The notes beneath the pieces were generated by a model that saw only the letters and a list, made by a program, of their open reading frames with translations, was not told where the DNA came from and searched no databases. Position numbers and translations under genes: made by a program. Below are positions 1 to 9,740 of a DNA stretch of 64,000 nt, piece by piece. The stretch's first letter is position 1. Each line of letters starts with the position of its first letter. The DNA is from CALAED01 sp035765195 (GTDB taxonomy: Bacteria; Actinomycetota; Actinomycetes; Streptosporangiales; Streptosporangiaceae): the NCBI GenBank assembly GCA_035765195.1, contig DASTYC010000025.1, forward strand, positions 62,001 to 126,000, written 5' to 3'.

Positions 1-1200
1 GCTGTGATGGGCGAGCTCGGCCGCCGGGCGATCGCCGCGGGCGCGCAGCAGCCGGGCGAACGCGGCGTGCAGCCTGGTCCGCTCACCGGGCAGCAGATCG
101 CCGTAGACGGCCTCGCGCAGCAGGGCGTGCCGGAAGGTGTAGCCGTCGGCGCCGTCGGGCACCAGCAGCTGATGCGAGACGATCTCGCGAAGCGCCGTGT
201 CATAGGTCTCGGGGTCGAGCCCGGAGACCTCGCGGACGAGGTCGTCGTTGACGCGGGCTCCGGCGACGGCGGCCACGCCCACGACGCGCCGCGCGGTCTC
301 CGTGAGCCGCTCGACCCGGGCCAGCAGCAGCTCGGCGAGCCCGGCCGGCAGCTCCTCACCGGTGGTAGCGGCGGCCAGCAGTTCCTCGGCGTAAAAGGCA
401 TTGCCCCCGGCACGCTCGATCAGCCGGTCGAGCACCTCGGGCGCGAGCCGTTCGCCGGCCAGCTCGGTGAGGTGATCGGCCATCGGCCGGGCGGGGAGGG
501 GACGCAACTCGATCGAGGTCACGCTCGGCAGCCGGAACAACTCGGCGAGGACGGGCCGCAGCGGATGACGGCGGTGCAGGTCGTCGGTGCGGTAGGTGCC
601 CACCAGGCAGACCCGTTCGCGCTGCAGCACCCGGCTCAGGAACGTGAGCAGATCGCGGGTGGAGTGATCGGCCCAGTGCAGGTCTTCGAGGACGAGCAGC
701 ACCGGCTGGGCGTCGGCCAACTCGCTGAGCAGCCCCAGCACCGCGCCGAACAACTGCTGGCGGGCCAGCTCGCCGTCGCCGGCCGGCTCGGCGAAGTTGT
801 CGGGGAGCAGCCGGGCCAGCGCCGGCCGCTCACGAAGCACGGAGCGGATCGCCGGTGCGGTGTCCTGGTCGCGGGTGGCGCTCCACAGCGCCTCGACGAG
901 CGGCAGGTAGGGCATGGTCTCGCGGAGCTCCGCGCACTGGCCGGCCAGCACCATGCCGCCGCGCCCGCGGGCACGGCCGATGAGCTCGGTGATCAGCCTG
1001 GTCTTGCCGACGCCCGCGTCGCCGCCCACGAGCGCGACCCCCGCCTGCTCACCGGCGGCGGCCGCGTCGAAGACGGCGAGCAGCCGGTCGAGCTCGGCCC
1101 CGCGCCCGACCAGGCGCCTGCTTTGTGGCACGTAGCCGAGTATGTCACCGCGTTCCGACAATCGATCGGGGCTTGCCGCCAAGATCGTGAGCGGATCCAT
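1..1200 (-). CDS. LuxR-family AAA ATPase transcriptional regulator, N-terminal part (runs off window)
   Basis: Reading the minus strand from ATG at 1200 gives an open frame of 400 codons that leaves the window at base 1, so the C-terminus is missing. The start MDPLTILAASPDRL is followed by a P-loop (GGDAGVGKTRLI, Walker A around residues 59-70) and a Walker B-like VLLVLEDLHWAD near residue 170. This is the order seen in large MalT/LuxR-type regulators (LAL or AAA_16 proteins), whose C-terminal LuxR helix-turn-helix would lie outside the window. The downstream stretch (AGGNAFYAEELL, FRHALLREAVYGDLLPGER) is also typical of that family. The target genes cannot be told. Family assignment is firm for the ATPase domain and inferred for the DNA-binding end. 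Confidence 0.85.
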   Translation of the reverse strand, partial: MDPLTILAASPDRLSERGDILGYVPQSRRLVGRGAELDRLLAVFDAAAAGEQAGVALVGGDAGVGKTRLITELIGRARGRGGMVLAGQCAELRETMPYLPLVEALWSATRDQDTAPAIRSVLRERPALARLLPDNFAEPAGDGELARQQLFGAVLGLLSELADAQPVLLVLEDLHWADHSTRDLLTFLSRVLQRERVCLVGTYRTDDLHRRHPLRPVLAELFRLPSVTSIELRPLPARPMADHLTELAGERLAPEVLDRLIERAGGNAFYAEELLAAATTGEELPAGLAELLLARVERLTETARRVVGVAAVAGARVNDDLVREVSGLDPETYDTALREIVSHQLLVPDGADGYTFRHALLREAVYGDLLPGERTRLHAAFARLLRARGDRPAAELAHHS

Positions 1201-1227
1201 ACGCGACGTTAAAGACGCGGAAATCGA

Positions 1228-1977
1228 GTGGAAACAGCGTGCGACGCAGGATCTGCACAAGACCATTCCGCCTGCCATCACGTAGGGACCAATCCCTTGT
1301 CGCTCTCACCCGTCGCCGCCACCGCCAACTACGCTCAGGCAGTTCCCGGACACAACAGGTGGCATCCCGATATCCCGGCCGTCGCCGAGGTGATCTCCGG
1401 CGGCTCCGTGCGCCTGCAATGTCAGGGCCGGTCGGCGACCGGGGAAGACGACGATCCCGCCTCTGACGTGGTGCTCTGCGGCCCCATCTCGATCCTGGGG
1501 GCGGAGCCGGGCGACATCCTCGTCATCGACGTCCTCGGCGTCGGCAGCGGCGAGCGGCTCGACACCGCCGCGCACCCGGGCGTCATCGGCTGCGCGCCGG
1601 CCATCGGTGTCGTCGCCGCGACCGCCGCGGACGTGGCGGGGGTCCTACTCGGGCGCATCCTGCCGGGTCTCGCCGACCACCGGCGGATCGCGGCCCAGGC
1701 CGTACGGTCCGTGGCCCGCGGCAAAGAGGTCGCGCGGTGCGCCGCCGGGCCGCTGGTGACGGGGTCGCGTGTGCTGCTGCCCGTACACGCGCGCGGCGCG
1801 AAGCTGTCGGCGGGCGACCTGCACTTCCCCGCGCGGAGCGCGGGCGGCGGCGAGAGCGGGTGCCGGGCGACGGCCGCGCCGGGCTGGATCGACCTGCGCG
1901 TCAACCTCACCAAGCGGGGCATGGAACGGTTCCGTGTGACGGCCCCCATGGTGCTGTCCGAGCCGGCCGGCCCCTGA
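1228..1977 (+). CDS. acetamidase/formamidase family protein, shortened, possibly decaying
   Basis: The 249-residue frame keeps several hallmark segments of FmdA/AmdA amidases: GHNRWHPDIPAVAEV near the N-terminus, LCGPISILGAEPGDILVIDV, HPGVIGCAPA, and LSAGDLHFP...GWIDLRVNL. Full-length family members are roughly 400 residues. Here the long stretch between the GAEPGDILVIDV and HPGVIGC blocks is missing, the conserved QGDGEI block after GDLHF is replaced by an Arg/Ser/Gly run, and the protein stops just after the GWIDL strand, losing the C-terminal third. The first ~23 codons have no family similarity, so TTG at 1297 may be the real start instead of GTG 1228. The frame is intact but I expect little or no amide hydrolase activity. 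It could be a relic or a repurposed small relative. Confidence 0.6.
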   Translation: METACDAGSAQDHSACHHVGTNPLSLSPVAATANYAQAVPGHNRWHPDIPAVAEVISGGSVRLQCQGRSATGEDDDPASDVVLCGPISILGAEPGDILVIDVLGVGSGERLDTAAHPGVIGCAPAIGVVAATAADVAGVLLGRILPGLADHRRIAAQAVRSVARGKEVARCAAGPLVTGSRVLLPVHARGAKLSAGDLHFPARSAGGGESGCRATAAPGWIDLRVNLTKRGMERFRVTAPMVLSEPAGP

Positions 1978-2034
1978 TCGCGCCGATGCCGGCACGGGCA
2001 TCGAGGTCGAAGTCGGGGGTTGCGGACACCGCGC

Positions 2035-2496
2035 CTAAAGCTCGCCGCCGGGTTTCGCCGGGATCGCCGCCTTGATCGCCGGCGTGAGCTCCACGAGGAC
2101 GTCCCCTTGCGGCGCGTACGCCGCCGGGACGGTCACCTCGACATAGGCGCGGCGGCCGACCGCGGTGAAGGTGACGGGCCGGTCGGGCGGCCGCGGAAAC
2201 CACGGGATGCCGTTCACCGTGACCAGTTCCGAGGTCTGCCGCATCGTCGCCGGGCGGGGGACCCCGCAGCGCAGCGCGATCACCGGCGAGCCCCAGGCCA
2301 CGGCCAGCTCGGACTCCGGCCGCGTGCGACGTCGCGACTGGCCGCGCAGGGTGTCCGGCAGGCGGTCGTGCAGGGCGCCGCAGAGCCGTACGGAAGCCGG
2401 GTCGGGGGAGGGCGGCGGCACCTCGACCGGGCCGGCCCCGCATCCGGCCAGGGAGCCCACCAGGCAGCAGGCGAGCGCCCAGAACCTCGCGCGCAC
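2035..2496 (-). CDS. DUF3515 family lipoprotein
   Basis: The 153-residue product begins with a short basic N-terminus and hydrophobic stretch ending in the lipobox LAGC (Cys19), so it should be exported and lipid-anchored to the outer face of the membrane. The remainder contains the features of the actinobacterial DUF3515 family: a Cys (RLCGAL) soon after the signal, a central AVAWGSPVIALRCGVPRP segment, and a C-terminal domain. Function is unknown. In many actinomycetes this gene lies beside thiL and an AsnC-type ligand-binding gene, as here. It is transcribed away from thiL, 18 bp downstream of the AsnC-type gene, so the two minus-strand genes are probably co-transcribed. Confidence 0.85.
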   Translation of the reverse strand: MRARFWALACCLVGSLAGCGAGPVEVPPPSPDPASVRLCGALHDRLPDTLRGQSRRRTRPESELAVAWGSPVIALRCGVPRPATMRQTSELVTVNGIPWFPRPPDRPVTFTAVGRRAYVEVTVPAAYAPQGDVLVELTPAIKAAIPAKPGGEL

Positions 2497-2514
2497 CTCG
2501 ATGATGGGTATGCG

Positions 2515-2748
2515 CTAAATATGGACGATCGGGCAGGTCAGCGTGCGCGTGATCCCTTCCACCGTCTGGATCTGCGCCACCACCAGCTTGCCGAGCTCAT
2601 CGACGTTGTGCGCCTCCGCCCGGACGATCACGTCGTAGGGGCCGGTCACATCCTCCGCCTGCGTGACGCCCGGAATCCCAGCGATCTCGCGGGCGACATC
2701 GGCCGCCTTGCCCACCTCGGTCTGAATGAGGATGTAGGCCTGCACCAT
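2515..2748 (-). CDS. Lrp/AsnC ligand-binding (RAM) domain protein
   Basis: The product is a stand-alone RAM/AsnC-C domain of 77 residues (MVQAYILIQTEVGKAADVA...), lacking the N-terminal helix-turn-helix of full Lrp regulators. The GPYDVIVRAEA core and the EGITRTLTCPIV ending fit the beta-alpha-beta-beta-alpha-beta fold that binds amino acids and oligomerises. The start was set at ATG 2748 because GGAGG lies at 2753-2757, five to nine bases upstream. The open frame extends 13 codons further but without a better site. It probably forms rings or binds a small effector rather than DNA. It is divergent from thiL with about 85 bp between the start codons. Confidence 0.85.
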   Translation of the reverse strand: MVQAYILIQTEVGKAADVAREIAGIPGVTQAEDVTGPYDVIVRAEAHNVDELGKLVVAQIQTVEGITRTLTCPIVHI

Positions 2749-2832
2749 CACGTCCTCCCGGGCGATGACTGCTCTGTCAGTCGGCAACCGTACCGTGGTT
2801 CAGGTCGGAGGTGTGTCATCGCAGTCAGTGGA

Positions 2833-3786
2833 ATGAGTGAATTCGAATTCATCACTCGCATCACAAAGCGTCTATCACGTACGGCCAATGACCGTCGAGA
2901 CGCTGGGGGCGATGTTGTCGAAAAAGCACAGGCGAACTTCGTCGACATCGGACCCGGCGACGACGCCGCCGTGGTCCGGGCCCCTGACGGGCGGGTGGTG
3001 GCGACGTCCGATCTCCTCATTGAAGGCCGCCATTTCCGCCGTGACTGGTCCGGCCCGTACGACGTAGGACGCAAGGCGGCCGCACAGAATTTGGCCGATG
3101 TGGTGGCGATGGGGGCCCGTCCGACGGCGTTGCTGATTGGCTTCGGGGTATCGCTCGAGACCGAGCCCGAGTGGGCAGAGCGGCTCTATGACGGGCTGCG
3201 CGACGAATGCGATCTGGTGGGCGCGGTGGTGGCCGGCGGCGACGTGGTGCGCGCGCCGGTGATCACCTTGGCGGTGACCGCGCTCGGCGACCTCGCCGGG
3301 CGGGCGCCGCTGCTCCGCTCCGGCGCCCGTCCGGGCGACGTGGTGGCGGTCCGGGGCAGGCTCGGCTTCGCCGCCGCGGGCGTCGACCTGCTGTCGCGCG
3401 GGCGCGACGAGCCCGCCGCGCTCATCGAGGCGCATCGCCGGCCGCGCCCGCCCTACGACGCGGGCGCCGAGGCCGCCCGGCTCGGCGCGACCGCGCTGAT
3501 CGACGTCAGCGACGGTCTGGTGCAAGATCTCGGCCACGTCGCCGCCGCCAGCGGGGTCCGGATCGACATCCACGACGCGGCCCTGCCGGTCGCGCCCGAG
3601 CTCGGCGCCGACGGCCGGGCCTTCGTGCTCACCGGGGGTGACGATCACGCGTTCGCCGGTACGTTTCCACAAGCCACAGAGCTGCCGGAGACCTGGCGGA
3701 CGATCGGACGGGTGGCCGCGGGCGAGGGCGTCACCATCGACGGCCGGCCGCACGGCCTGACCGGCTGGGATCACTTCCGACAATAA
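2833..3786 (+). CDS. thiL: thiamine-monophosphate kinase
   Basis: ThiL phosphorylates thiamine monophosphate with ATP to give the active cofactor thiamine diphosphate in the cytoplasm. The 317-residue product shows the family order: FVDIGPGDDAAVV (Mg/ATP-binding acidic motif), SDLLIEGRHF, NLADVVAMGARP, a central GGDVV, DVSDGLVQDLGH, and the late GGDDHAFAGTF. An open frame continues far upstream, but the homologous sequence begins close to ATG 2833 (MSEFEFITRITKRL). The related thiD gene lies 0.7 kb downstream with one unrelated gene between, so this is a small thiamine block without a visible TPP riboswitch. Note that the window also encodes a large ThDP enzyme (22.4-24.8 kb) that would use this cofactor. 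Confidence 0.95.
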   Translation: MSEFEFITRITKRLSRTANDRRDAGGDVVEKAQANFVDIGPGDDAAVVRAPDGRVVATSDLLIEGRHFRRDWSGPYDVGRKAAAQNLADVVAMGARPTALLIGFGVSLETEPEWAERLYDGLRDECDLVGAVVAGGDVVRAPVITLAVTALGDLAGRAPLLRSGARPGDVVAVRGRLGFAAAGVDLLSRGRDEPAALIEAHRRPRPPYDAGAEAARLGATALIDVSDGLVQDLGHVAAASGVRIDIHDAALPVAPELGADGRAFVLTGGDDHAFAGTFPQATELPETWRTIGRVAAGEGVTIDGRPHGLTGWDHFRQ

Positions 3787-3874
3787 ATCTGATGTTCCGC
3801 GGCCTTCGTGTTACGTGTCTGGTAAGCATGCTTGGTGTGGTTTTGGTATACATCCCGAGACCAGAGAGGACGGG

Positions 3875-4492
3875 ATGGGACGACACGCCAGGCTCGCGGA
3901 AAGAGAAGAGCTGTTCGAAGCCTTCGAGGAGACCGACGAGCATATCCGGCCGGCCGTTAAACGTCGGCTTCGGTGGATCGCCCGCGTGCCCCTCCTGCCC
4001 GCCCTCGCCGGCGTCGGTGCCCTCGGCATTGTGCTGGCCGCCTACGGCACTCAGCAGATCTCGCTGAACTTCTCCGACGGCGACAATGCGCCGCCCGCCG
4101 GCCAGAACGTGGCGCCGCAGCAGCGTCAGGACGCCGCCGCTGCGCAGGACAGCCGCGCCGGCCGCGGCATCGGCCGCGCCGGCGCCGTGACCGTGGCGTT
4201 CCGGGCGACGTCGAAGTGGACCGACGGCTTCGAGGGCAGGGCGACCATCGTCAACGTCAGCGGCCGCCCGATCACCGGCTGGACCTTCGCGTTCCGCGTG
4301 CCGAACGCACGGGTGCTGTCCATCTGGGAGGTCGAGGTGGTCCGGCTCGGCAACCCGGTGATCGTCCGCAACCCGCCGCAGTCGCCCGCCATCGCACCCG
4401 GCGAGTCGGTGCAGATCGGATTCACCGCCCGCGGCGCCGCGGGCACCCCGTCGGCCTGTTCGTTCAACGGGATCCGCTGCCACATCGTCTGA
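3875..4492 (+). CDS. membrane-anchored CBM2 (cellulose-binding type) domain protein
   Basis: The 205-residue protein has a cytoplasmic N-terminal stretch rich in charged residues (about 1-40), one membrane helix (VPLLPALAGVGALGIVLAAY, about 45-64), an Ala/Gln/Pro linker and a C-terminal beta-sandwich that reads as a family 2 carbohydrate-binding module: VTVAFRATSKWTDGFEGRATIVN, GWTFAFRVPN, APGESVQIGFTARG, and CSFNGIRC. Conserved tryptophans at the positions expected for glycan stacking are partly present. No catalytic domain is attached. ATG 3875 was chosen for the GAGAGGA site just upstream; the frame is open 20 codons further. It may tether the cell to polysaccharide or simply be a surface protein of unknown role. 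Confidence 0.75.
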   Translation: MGRHARLAEREELFEAFEETDEHIRPAVKRRLRWIARVPLLPALAGVGALGIVLAAYGTQQISLNFSDGDNAPPAGQNVAPQQRQDAAAAQDSRAGRGIGRAGAVTVAFRATSKWTDGFEGRATIVNVSGRPITGWTFAFRVPNARVLSIWEVEVVRLGNPVIVRNPPQSPAIAPGESVQIGFTARGAAGTPSACSFNGIRCHIV

Positions 4493-4523
4493 GCCGCCAC
4501 GCGGGCTGGCTAGGCTGACTGTC

Positions 4524-5318
4524 GTGACTCCACCACGTGTACTCACCGTCGCCGGCTCCGATTCCGGCGGCGGCGCGGGCATCCAGGCCGACCTGAAGAC
4601 GATGCTGGCCCTCGGCGTGCACGGGATGAGCGTCATCGCCGCGGTGACCGCCCAGAACTCCCTCGGGGTGCAGGGCTACTGGGAGTTGCCGCCGGAGGCC
4701 GTACGCGCCCAGCTCGACTCCGTGCTGTCCGACATCGGCGCACAGGCGATCAAGACCGGTATGCTCGCCTCCGCCGTCCTGGTCGAGACCGTGGCCGCCG
4801 TGCTCGCCGACGTGGACGTGCCCGTCGTCGTCGACCCGGTGGGGGTCTCCAAACACGGCGACTCGCTGCTGGCGCCCGAGGCCGTCGGTGCGGTCCGGTC
4901 GGCGCTGCTGCCCGTGGCGACCGTCGTGACGCCCAACCTGTGGGAGGTCGAGCAGCTCACCGGCCTCACCGTCCGCGAGGAGTCTCGGCTCGGCGAGGCC
5001 GCGGCGGCGATCAAGGAGCTCGGCCCGCGATGGGTGCTGATCAAGGGCGGGCATCTGCCGGGCGAACCCGTCGACCTGCTCTACGACGGGGAGCACGAGT
5101 ATCGCTTTCCCGGGCGGCGCCTCAACAACGCGCACACGCACGGCACCGGGTGCACGCTGGCCTCGGCCGTCGCGTCCTACCTGGCGATGGGCCTGGACAT
5201 GGTCGGCGCGGTGCGGGCGGCCAAGGAGTACGTCACGGGCGCGATCGAGGGCGGGTTCGCGCTTGGGGCCGGAATCGGCCCGGTCGATCACGCCTGGCGG
5301 TGGCGCGACCGGGGGTGA
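4524..5318 (+). CDS. thiD: hydroxymethylpyrimidine/phosphomethylpyrimidine kinase
   Basis: ThiD makes HMP-pyrophosphate from HMP in two phosphorylations, feeding the pyrimidine half of thiamine. The 264-residue product is of normal length and carries the ribokinase-fold signatures AGSDSGGGAGIQADLKTM at the N-terminus, KTGML, VVVDPVGVSKHGDSLL, TPNLWEVEQLTG, and the anion-hole/catalytic HGTGCTLASAVASYL near residues 206-220. GTG 4524 places the conserved AGSDSGGG eight residues in, as in homologues. It shares its orientation with thiL and the intervening CBM2 gene; gaps of 88 and 31 bp make co-transcription possible. Confidence 0.95.
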   Translation: MTPPRVLTVAGSDSGGGAGIQADLKTMLALGVHGMSVIAAVTAQNSLGVQGYWELPPEAVRAQLDSVLSDIGAQAIKTGMLASAVLVETVAAVLADVDVPVVVDPVGVSKHGDSLLAPEAVGAVRSALLPVATVVTPNLWEVEQLTGLTVREESRLGEAAAAIKELGPRWVLIKGGHLPGEPVDLLYDGEHEYRFPGRRLNNAHTHGTGCTLASAVASYLAMGLDMVGAVRAAKEYVTGAIEGGFALGAGIGPVDHAWRWRDRG

Positions 5319-5400
5319 CGGGCGCCGCGGGTGACGCGTGTCGCGGTGACGCGTGCCGCCGCACGGCGGGGGCGGCAGGGCGGGAAGGGCTCGACGAGGG

Positions 5401-5595
5401 TCAGCGGGCGGGCTTGGTGATCTTGCCGGCCTTGATGCAGGACGTGCAGACGTTGAGCCGCTTGGTGGTGCGGCCGACGACGGCCCGCACGCGTTGGATG
5501 TTCGGGTTCCAGCGACGCGAGGTGCGGACGTGGGAGTGCGAGACCCGCTTGCCGAACCCAGGCCGCTTGCCGCAAACGTCGCAGACGGAAGCCAC
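5401..5595 (-). CDS. rpmB: 50S ribosomal protein L28 (zinc-binding, C+ form)
   Basis: The 64-residue product starts at GTG 5595 and matches L28 throughout: VCDVCGKRPGFGKRVSHSH, then RRWNPNIQRV, and the tail CTSCIKAGKITK. Two CxxC pairs (Cys5/Cys8 and Cys50/Cys53) form the zinc ribbon of the C+ paralogue type, the form usually kept when zinc is plentiful. Many actinomycetes carry a second, cysteine-free copy elsewhere; none is in this window. It is divergent from the DAK-domain kinase with a 220-bp gap that includes a 10-bp tandem repeat (5776-5800). Confidence 0.96.
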   Translation of the reverse strand: MASVCDVCGKRPGFGKRVSHSHVRTSRRWNPNIQRVRAVVGRTTKRLNVCTSCIKAGKITKPAR

Positions 5596-5815
5596 GGTGT
5601 ACTCCAAGTGATGTCGATGCCTGACCGCCCCTGAAACGGAGCGTTCGCGAACACGTTCCCGCTGGGAAGTCGTGATAAGGGTAGCCGAACTCGTTCCGGC
5701 CCGGCGAATCGGCGCCGCGACTCGATGGCCGCGCCCGAAGCGCGTTCCCGCCGCCGCAAGCCCGCAATAGCCTTTCTGGACACGCCTGGACACGCCTGGA
5801 CGCGAGGAGGTGGCG

Positions 5816-7402
<1,587 letters not shown>

Positions 7403-7430
7403 CGGACGCATGGGCTGTAATGAGGCGGTG

Positions 7431-9665
7431 GTGAAACTGACGGCGGCGACACTCGACGAGTCGCTGCGCGGGGTGGTGGGCGACCGCACGGCCAAGGTGC
7501 TGGCGGGCGGGCTCGACCTGCACACGGTCGGCGACCTGCTGCATCACTACCCCCGCCGGTACGCGACCCGTGGCGAGCTCACCGACCTGGCCGGGCTGTC
7601 CGACGGTGAGGACGTCACCGTGATGGCCGAGGTGGTGACCGCGCACAAGCGCCGGATGCGCCAGCGCAAAGGCGACATCCTTGAGGTGGTCGTCACCGAC
7701 GGGCGGGGCCGGCTGACCTTGACGTTCTTCGGCCGCGGCGCCCACGGGCCGGCGCAGGAGCTGCTGCCCGGGGTACGCGGGTTGTTCGCCGGCCGCATCT
7801 CCACCTACGGCAGCAAGCGGCAGCTCACCCACCCGCAGTTCAAGGTGCTGCCGAGGAGCGGCGCGGGCGGCGCCGACGCGGCCAGGGAGTTCGCCGACGA
7901 GCTGATCCCGGTCTATCCGGCCACCAAGGGCCTGGAGTCATGGAAGATCGCCGAATGTGTGTCGCTGATCCTCGACACCGTCGACGTCGGAGCCGACTCG
8001 ATGCCCGAGCCGGTCCGCAAACGCCATGGGCTGGTCGGGCTGCGCGAGGCCTACCACGGGATCCATCGGCCCACCGACATGGCCGAGGCGCAGCGTGCGC
8101 GCAAGCGGCTGAAGTGGGACGAGGCGTTCCTCGTCCAGGCCGCGCTGGCGCGGCGGCGGCGCGCGGCGGCCACGCTGCCGGCCCGGCCCCGGCCGCGGGC
8201 CGCGGGCGGACTGCTCGACGCCTTCGACGCGCGCCTGCCGTTCACGCTCACCAGGGGCCAGCGCGAGGTCGGCGCCGAGATCGCCGCCGACCTGGAGCGC
8301 GAGCACCCCATGCACCGGCTGCTCCAGGGCGACGTCGGGGCCGGCAAGACCGTCGTCGCGCTCCGGGCGATGTTGCAGGTCGTCGACGCGGGCGGCCAGA
8401 CGGCGCTGCTGGCCCCGACCGAGGTGCTGGCTCAGCAGCACTATCGATCGATCATGTCCTTGCTCGGCCCGCTGGCGGAGGCCGGGCAGCTCGGCGGCGC
8501 CGACGACGCCACCAAGGCGGTGCTGCTGACGGGCTCGCAGGGGGCGAAGGCGCGGCGCGTGGCGCTGCTCGACGCCGCCTCCGGAGCCGCCGGCATCGTG
8601 GTCGGCACCCACGCCCTGCTCCAAGAGCATGTCCGGTTCGCCGATCTCGGCCTGGTCGTCGTGGACGAGCAGCACAGGTTCGGCGTCGAGCAGCGCGACG
8701 CGCTGCGCGAGAAGGTCGCCGGCGGTCGCCCGCACGTGCTGGTCATGACCGCGACCCCGATCCCGCGGACGGTGGCGATGACGGTGTTCGGCGACCTCGA
8801 CACCTCGACGCTGGCCCAGTTGCCCGAGGGCCGTGCCGAGATCAAGACCCACGTCGTGCCGCCGGAGCGCCCGCACTTCTTCCAGCGCGCCTGGGAGCGC
8901 ATCCGCGAAGAGATCGAGCAGGGACGGCAGGCCTACATCGTCTGCCCGCGCATCGGCGACCAGGAGGGCGACGAAGGAGATCTCGCCGTGGCGTCCGGCC
9001 CGGCCGCGCCGGCCGAAGAGCGGTCCGGCGCCGAGGCGGACGACGGCGAGCGGCGCGCGCGTGCCGTCGTCGACGTTCTTCCCATGCTCGAAGGGGAGTG
9101 GCTGCCCGGGCTGCGCATCGGCGTGCTGCACGGCAAGCTGCCCGCCGACGACAAGGACGCGGCCATGCGCCGGTTCGCGGCGGGCGAGCTCGACGTCCTC
9201 CTCGCCACCACGGTCATCGAGGTAGGTGTCGATGTGCCCAACGCCACGGTGATGATGATCATGGATGCGGACCGCTTCGGGGTCTCCCAGCTCCATCAGC
9301 TGCGCGGCCGCGTCGGGCGGGGCGAGTTGCCCGGGCTGTGCCTGCTCGTCACAGAGAGCCCCGACGGCACCAAGGCGCGTGCCCGGCTCGACGCGGTGGC
9401 TGCGACCACCAACGGGTTCGAGCTGGCCCGGCTCGACCTCGAACAGCGCCGCGAGGGCGACGTGCTCGGCGCGGCCCAGTCGGGCCGCCGCAGCAGCCTC
9501 AGGCTGCTCACCTTGCTCAAGGACGAGGCGCTGATCCTCAAGGCCAGAGACGAGGCGGCCGCCTTGATCGACGACGATCCCGAGCTGGAACGGCACCCCG
9601 AACTCGCCGCCGAGCTGGCCGCCCTCGTCGACGACGACCGCGCCGAGTTCCTCGAAAAGGCCTGA
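7431..9665 (+). CDS. recG: ATP-dependent DNA helicase RecG
   Basis: RecG remodels stalled replication forks and Holliday junctions. The product (744 residues from GTG 7431) has the N-terminal wedge/OB domain (HTVGDLLHHYPRRYATRGEL at the start), Walker A GDVGAGKTVVALRAM, the DExH box VVVDEQHRFGV, motif III MTATPIPRT, and the C-terminal motifs VLHGKLPADDKDAAM, ATTVIEVGVDVPNATVM, and QLHQLRGRVGR. GTG 7431 has GAGG at 7422-7425; ATG 7410 would add seven residues and is the alternative. An acidic, Ala-rich insertion (around AEERSGAEADDGE) lies between helicase motifs. It follows the DAK kinase closely. Confidence 0.95.
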   Translation: MKLTAATLDESLRGVVGDRTAKVLAGGLDLHTVGDLLHHYPRRYATRGELTDLAGLSDGEDVTVMAEVVTAHKRRMRQRKGDILEVVVTDGRGRLTLTFFGRGAHGPAQELLPGVRGLFAGRISTYGSKRQLTHPQFKVLPRSGAGGADAAREFADELIPVYPATKGLESWKIAECVSLILDTVDVGADSMPEPVRKRHGLVGLREAYHGIHRPTDMAEAQRARKRLKWDEAFLVQAALARRRRAAATLPARPRPRAAGGLLDAFDARLPFTLTRGQREVGAEIAADLEREHPMHRLLQGDVGAGKTVVALRAMLQVVDAGGQTALLAPTEVLAQQHYRSIMSLLGPLAEAGQLGGADDATKAVLLTGSQGAKARRVALLDAASGAAGIVVGTHALLQEHVRFADLGLVVVDEQHRFGVEQRDALREKVAGGRPHVLVMTATPIPRTVAMTVFGDLDTSTLAQLPEGRAEIKTHVVPPERPHFFQRAWERIREEIEQGRQAYIVCPRIGDQEGDEGDLAVASGPAAPAEERSGAEADDGERRARAVVDVLPMLEGEWLPGLRIGVLHGKLPADDKDAAMRRFAAGELDVLLATTVIEVGVDVPNATVMMIMDADRFGVSQLHQLRGRVGRGELPGLCLLVTESPDGTKARARLDAVAATTNGFELARLDLEQRREGDVLGAAQSGRRSSLRLLTLLKDEALILKARDEAAALIDDDPELERHPELAAELAALVDDDRAEFLEKA

Positions 9666-9688
9666 CCCCGGAGGCCGCCCGTGGCGGC

Positions 9689-9719
9689 GCGGGGACCACC
9701 CGTGCGGTGGGGTCCCCGC
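9689..9719. terminator. GC-rich hairpin between convergent recG and surface-protein gene
   Basis: GCGGGGACC at 9689-9697 pairs with GGTCCCCGC at 9711-9719 around a 13-base loop that can extend the stem. There is no T-run, so it would act as a bidirectional, non-canonical terminator of the kind common in high-GC actinomycetes. Confidence 0.5.
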
Positions 9720-9740
9720 GCTCAGCCCCGCGGCCGGCGG

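Noticed and set aside
2020..2832. Upstream in-frame extension fused to thiL
   Set aside because: It runs antisense through the DUF3515 and AsnC-type genes and has no similarity; ThiL homology starts at 2833.
2749..2832. TPP riboswitch before thiL
   Set aside because: The gap is too short and lacks the conserved CUGAGA and ACC-GAAC elements.
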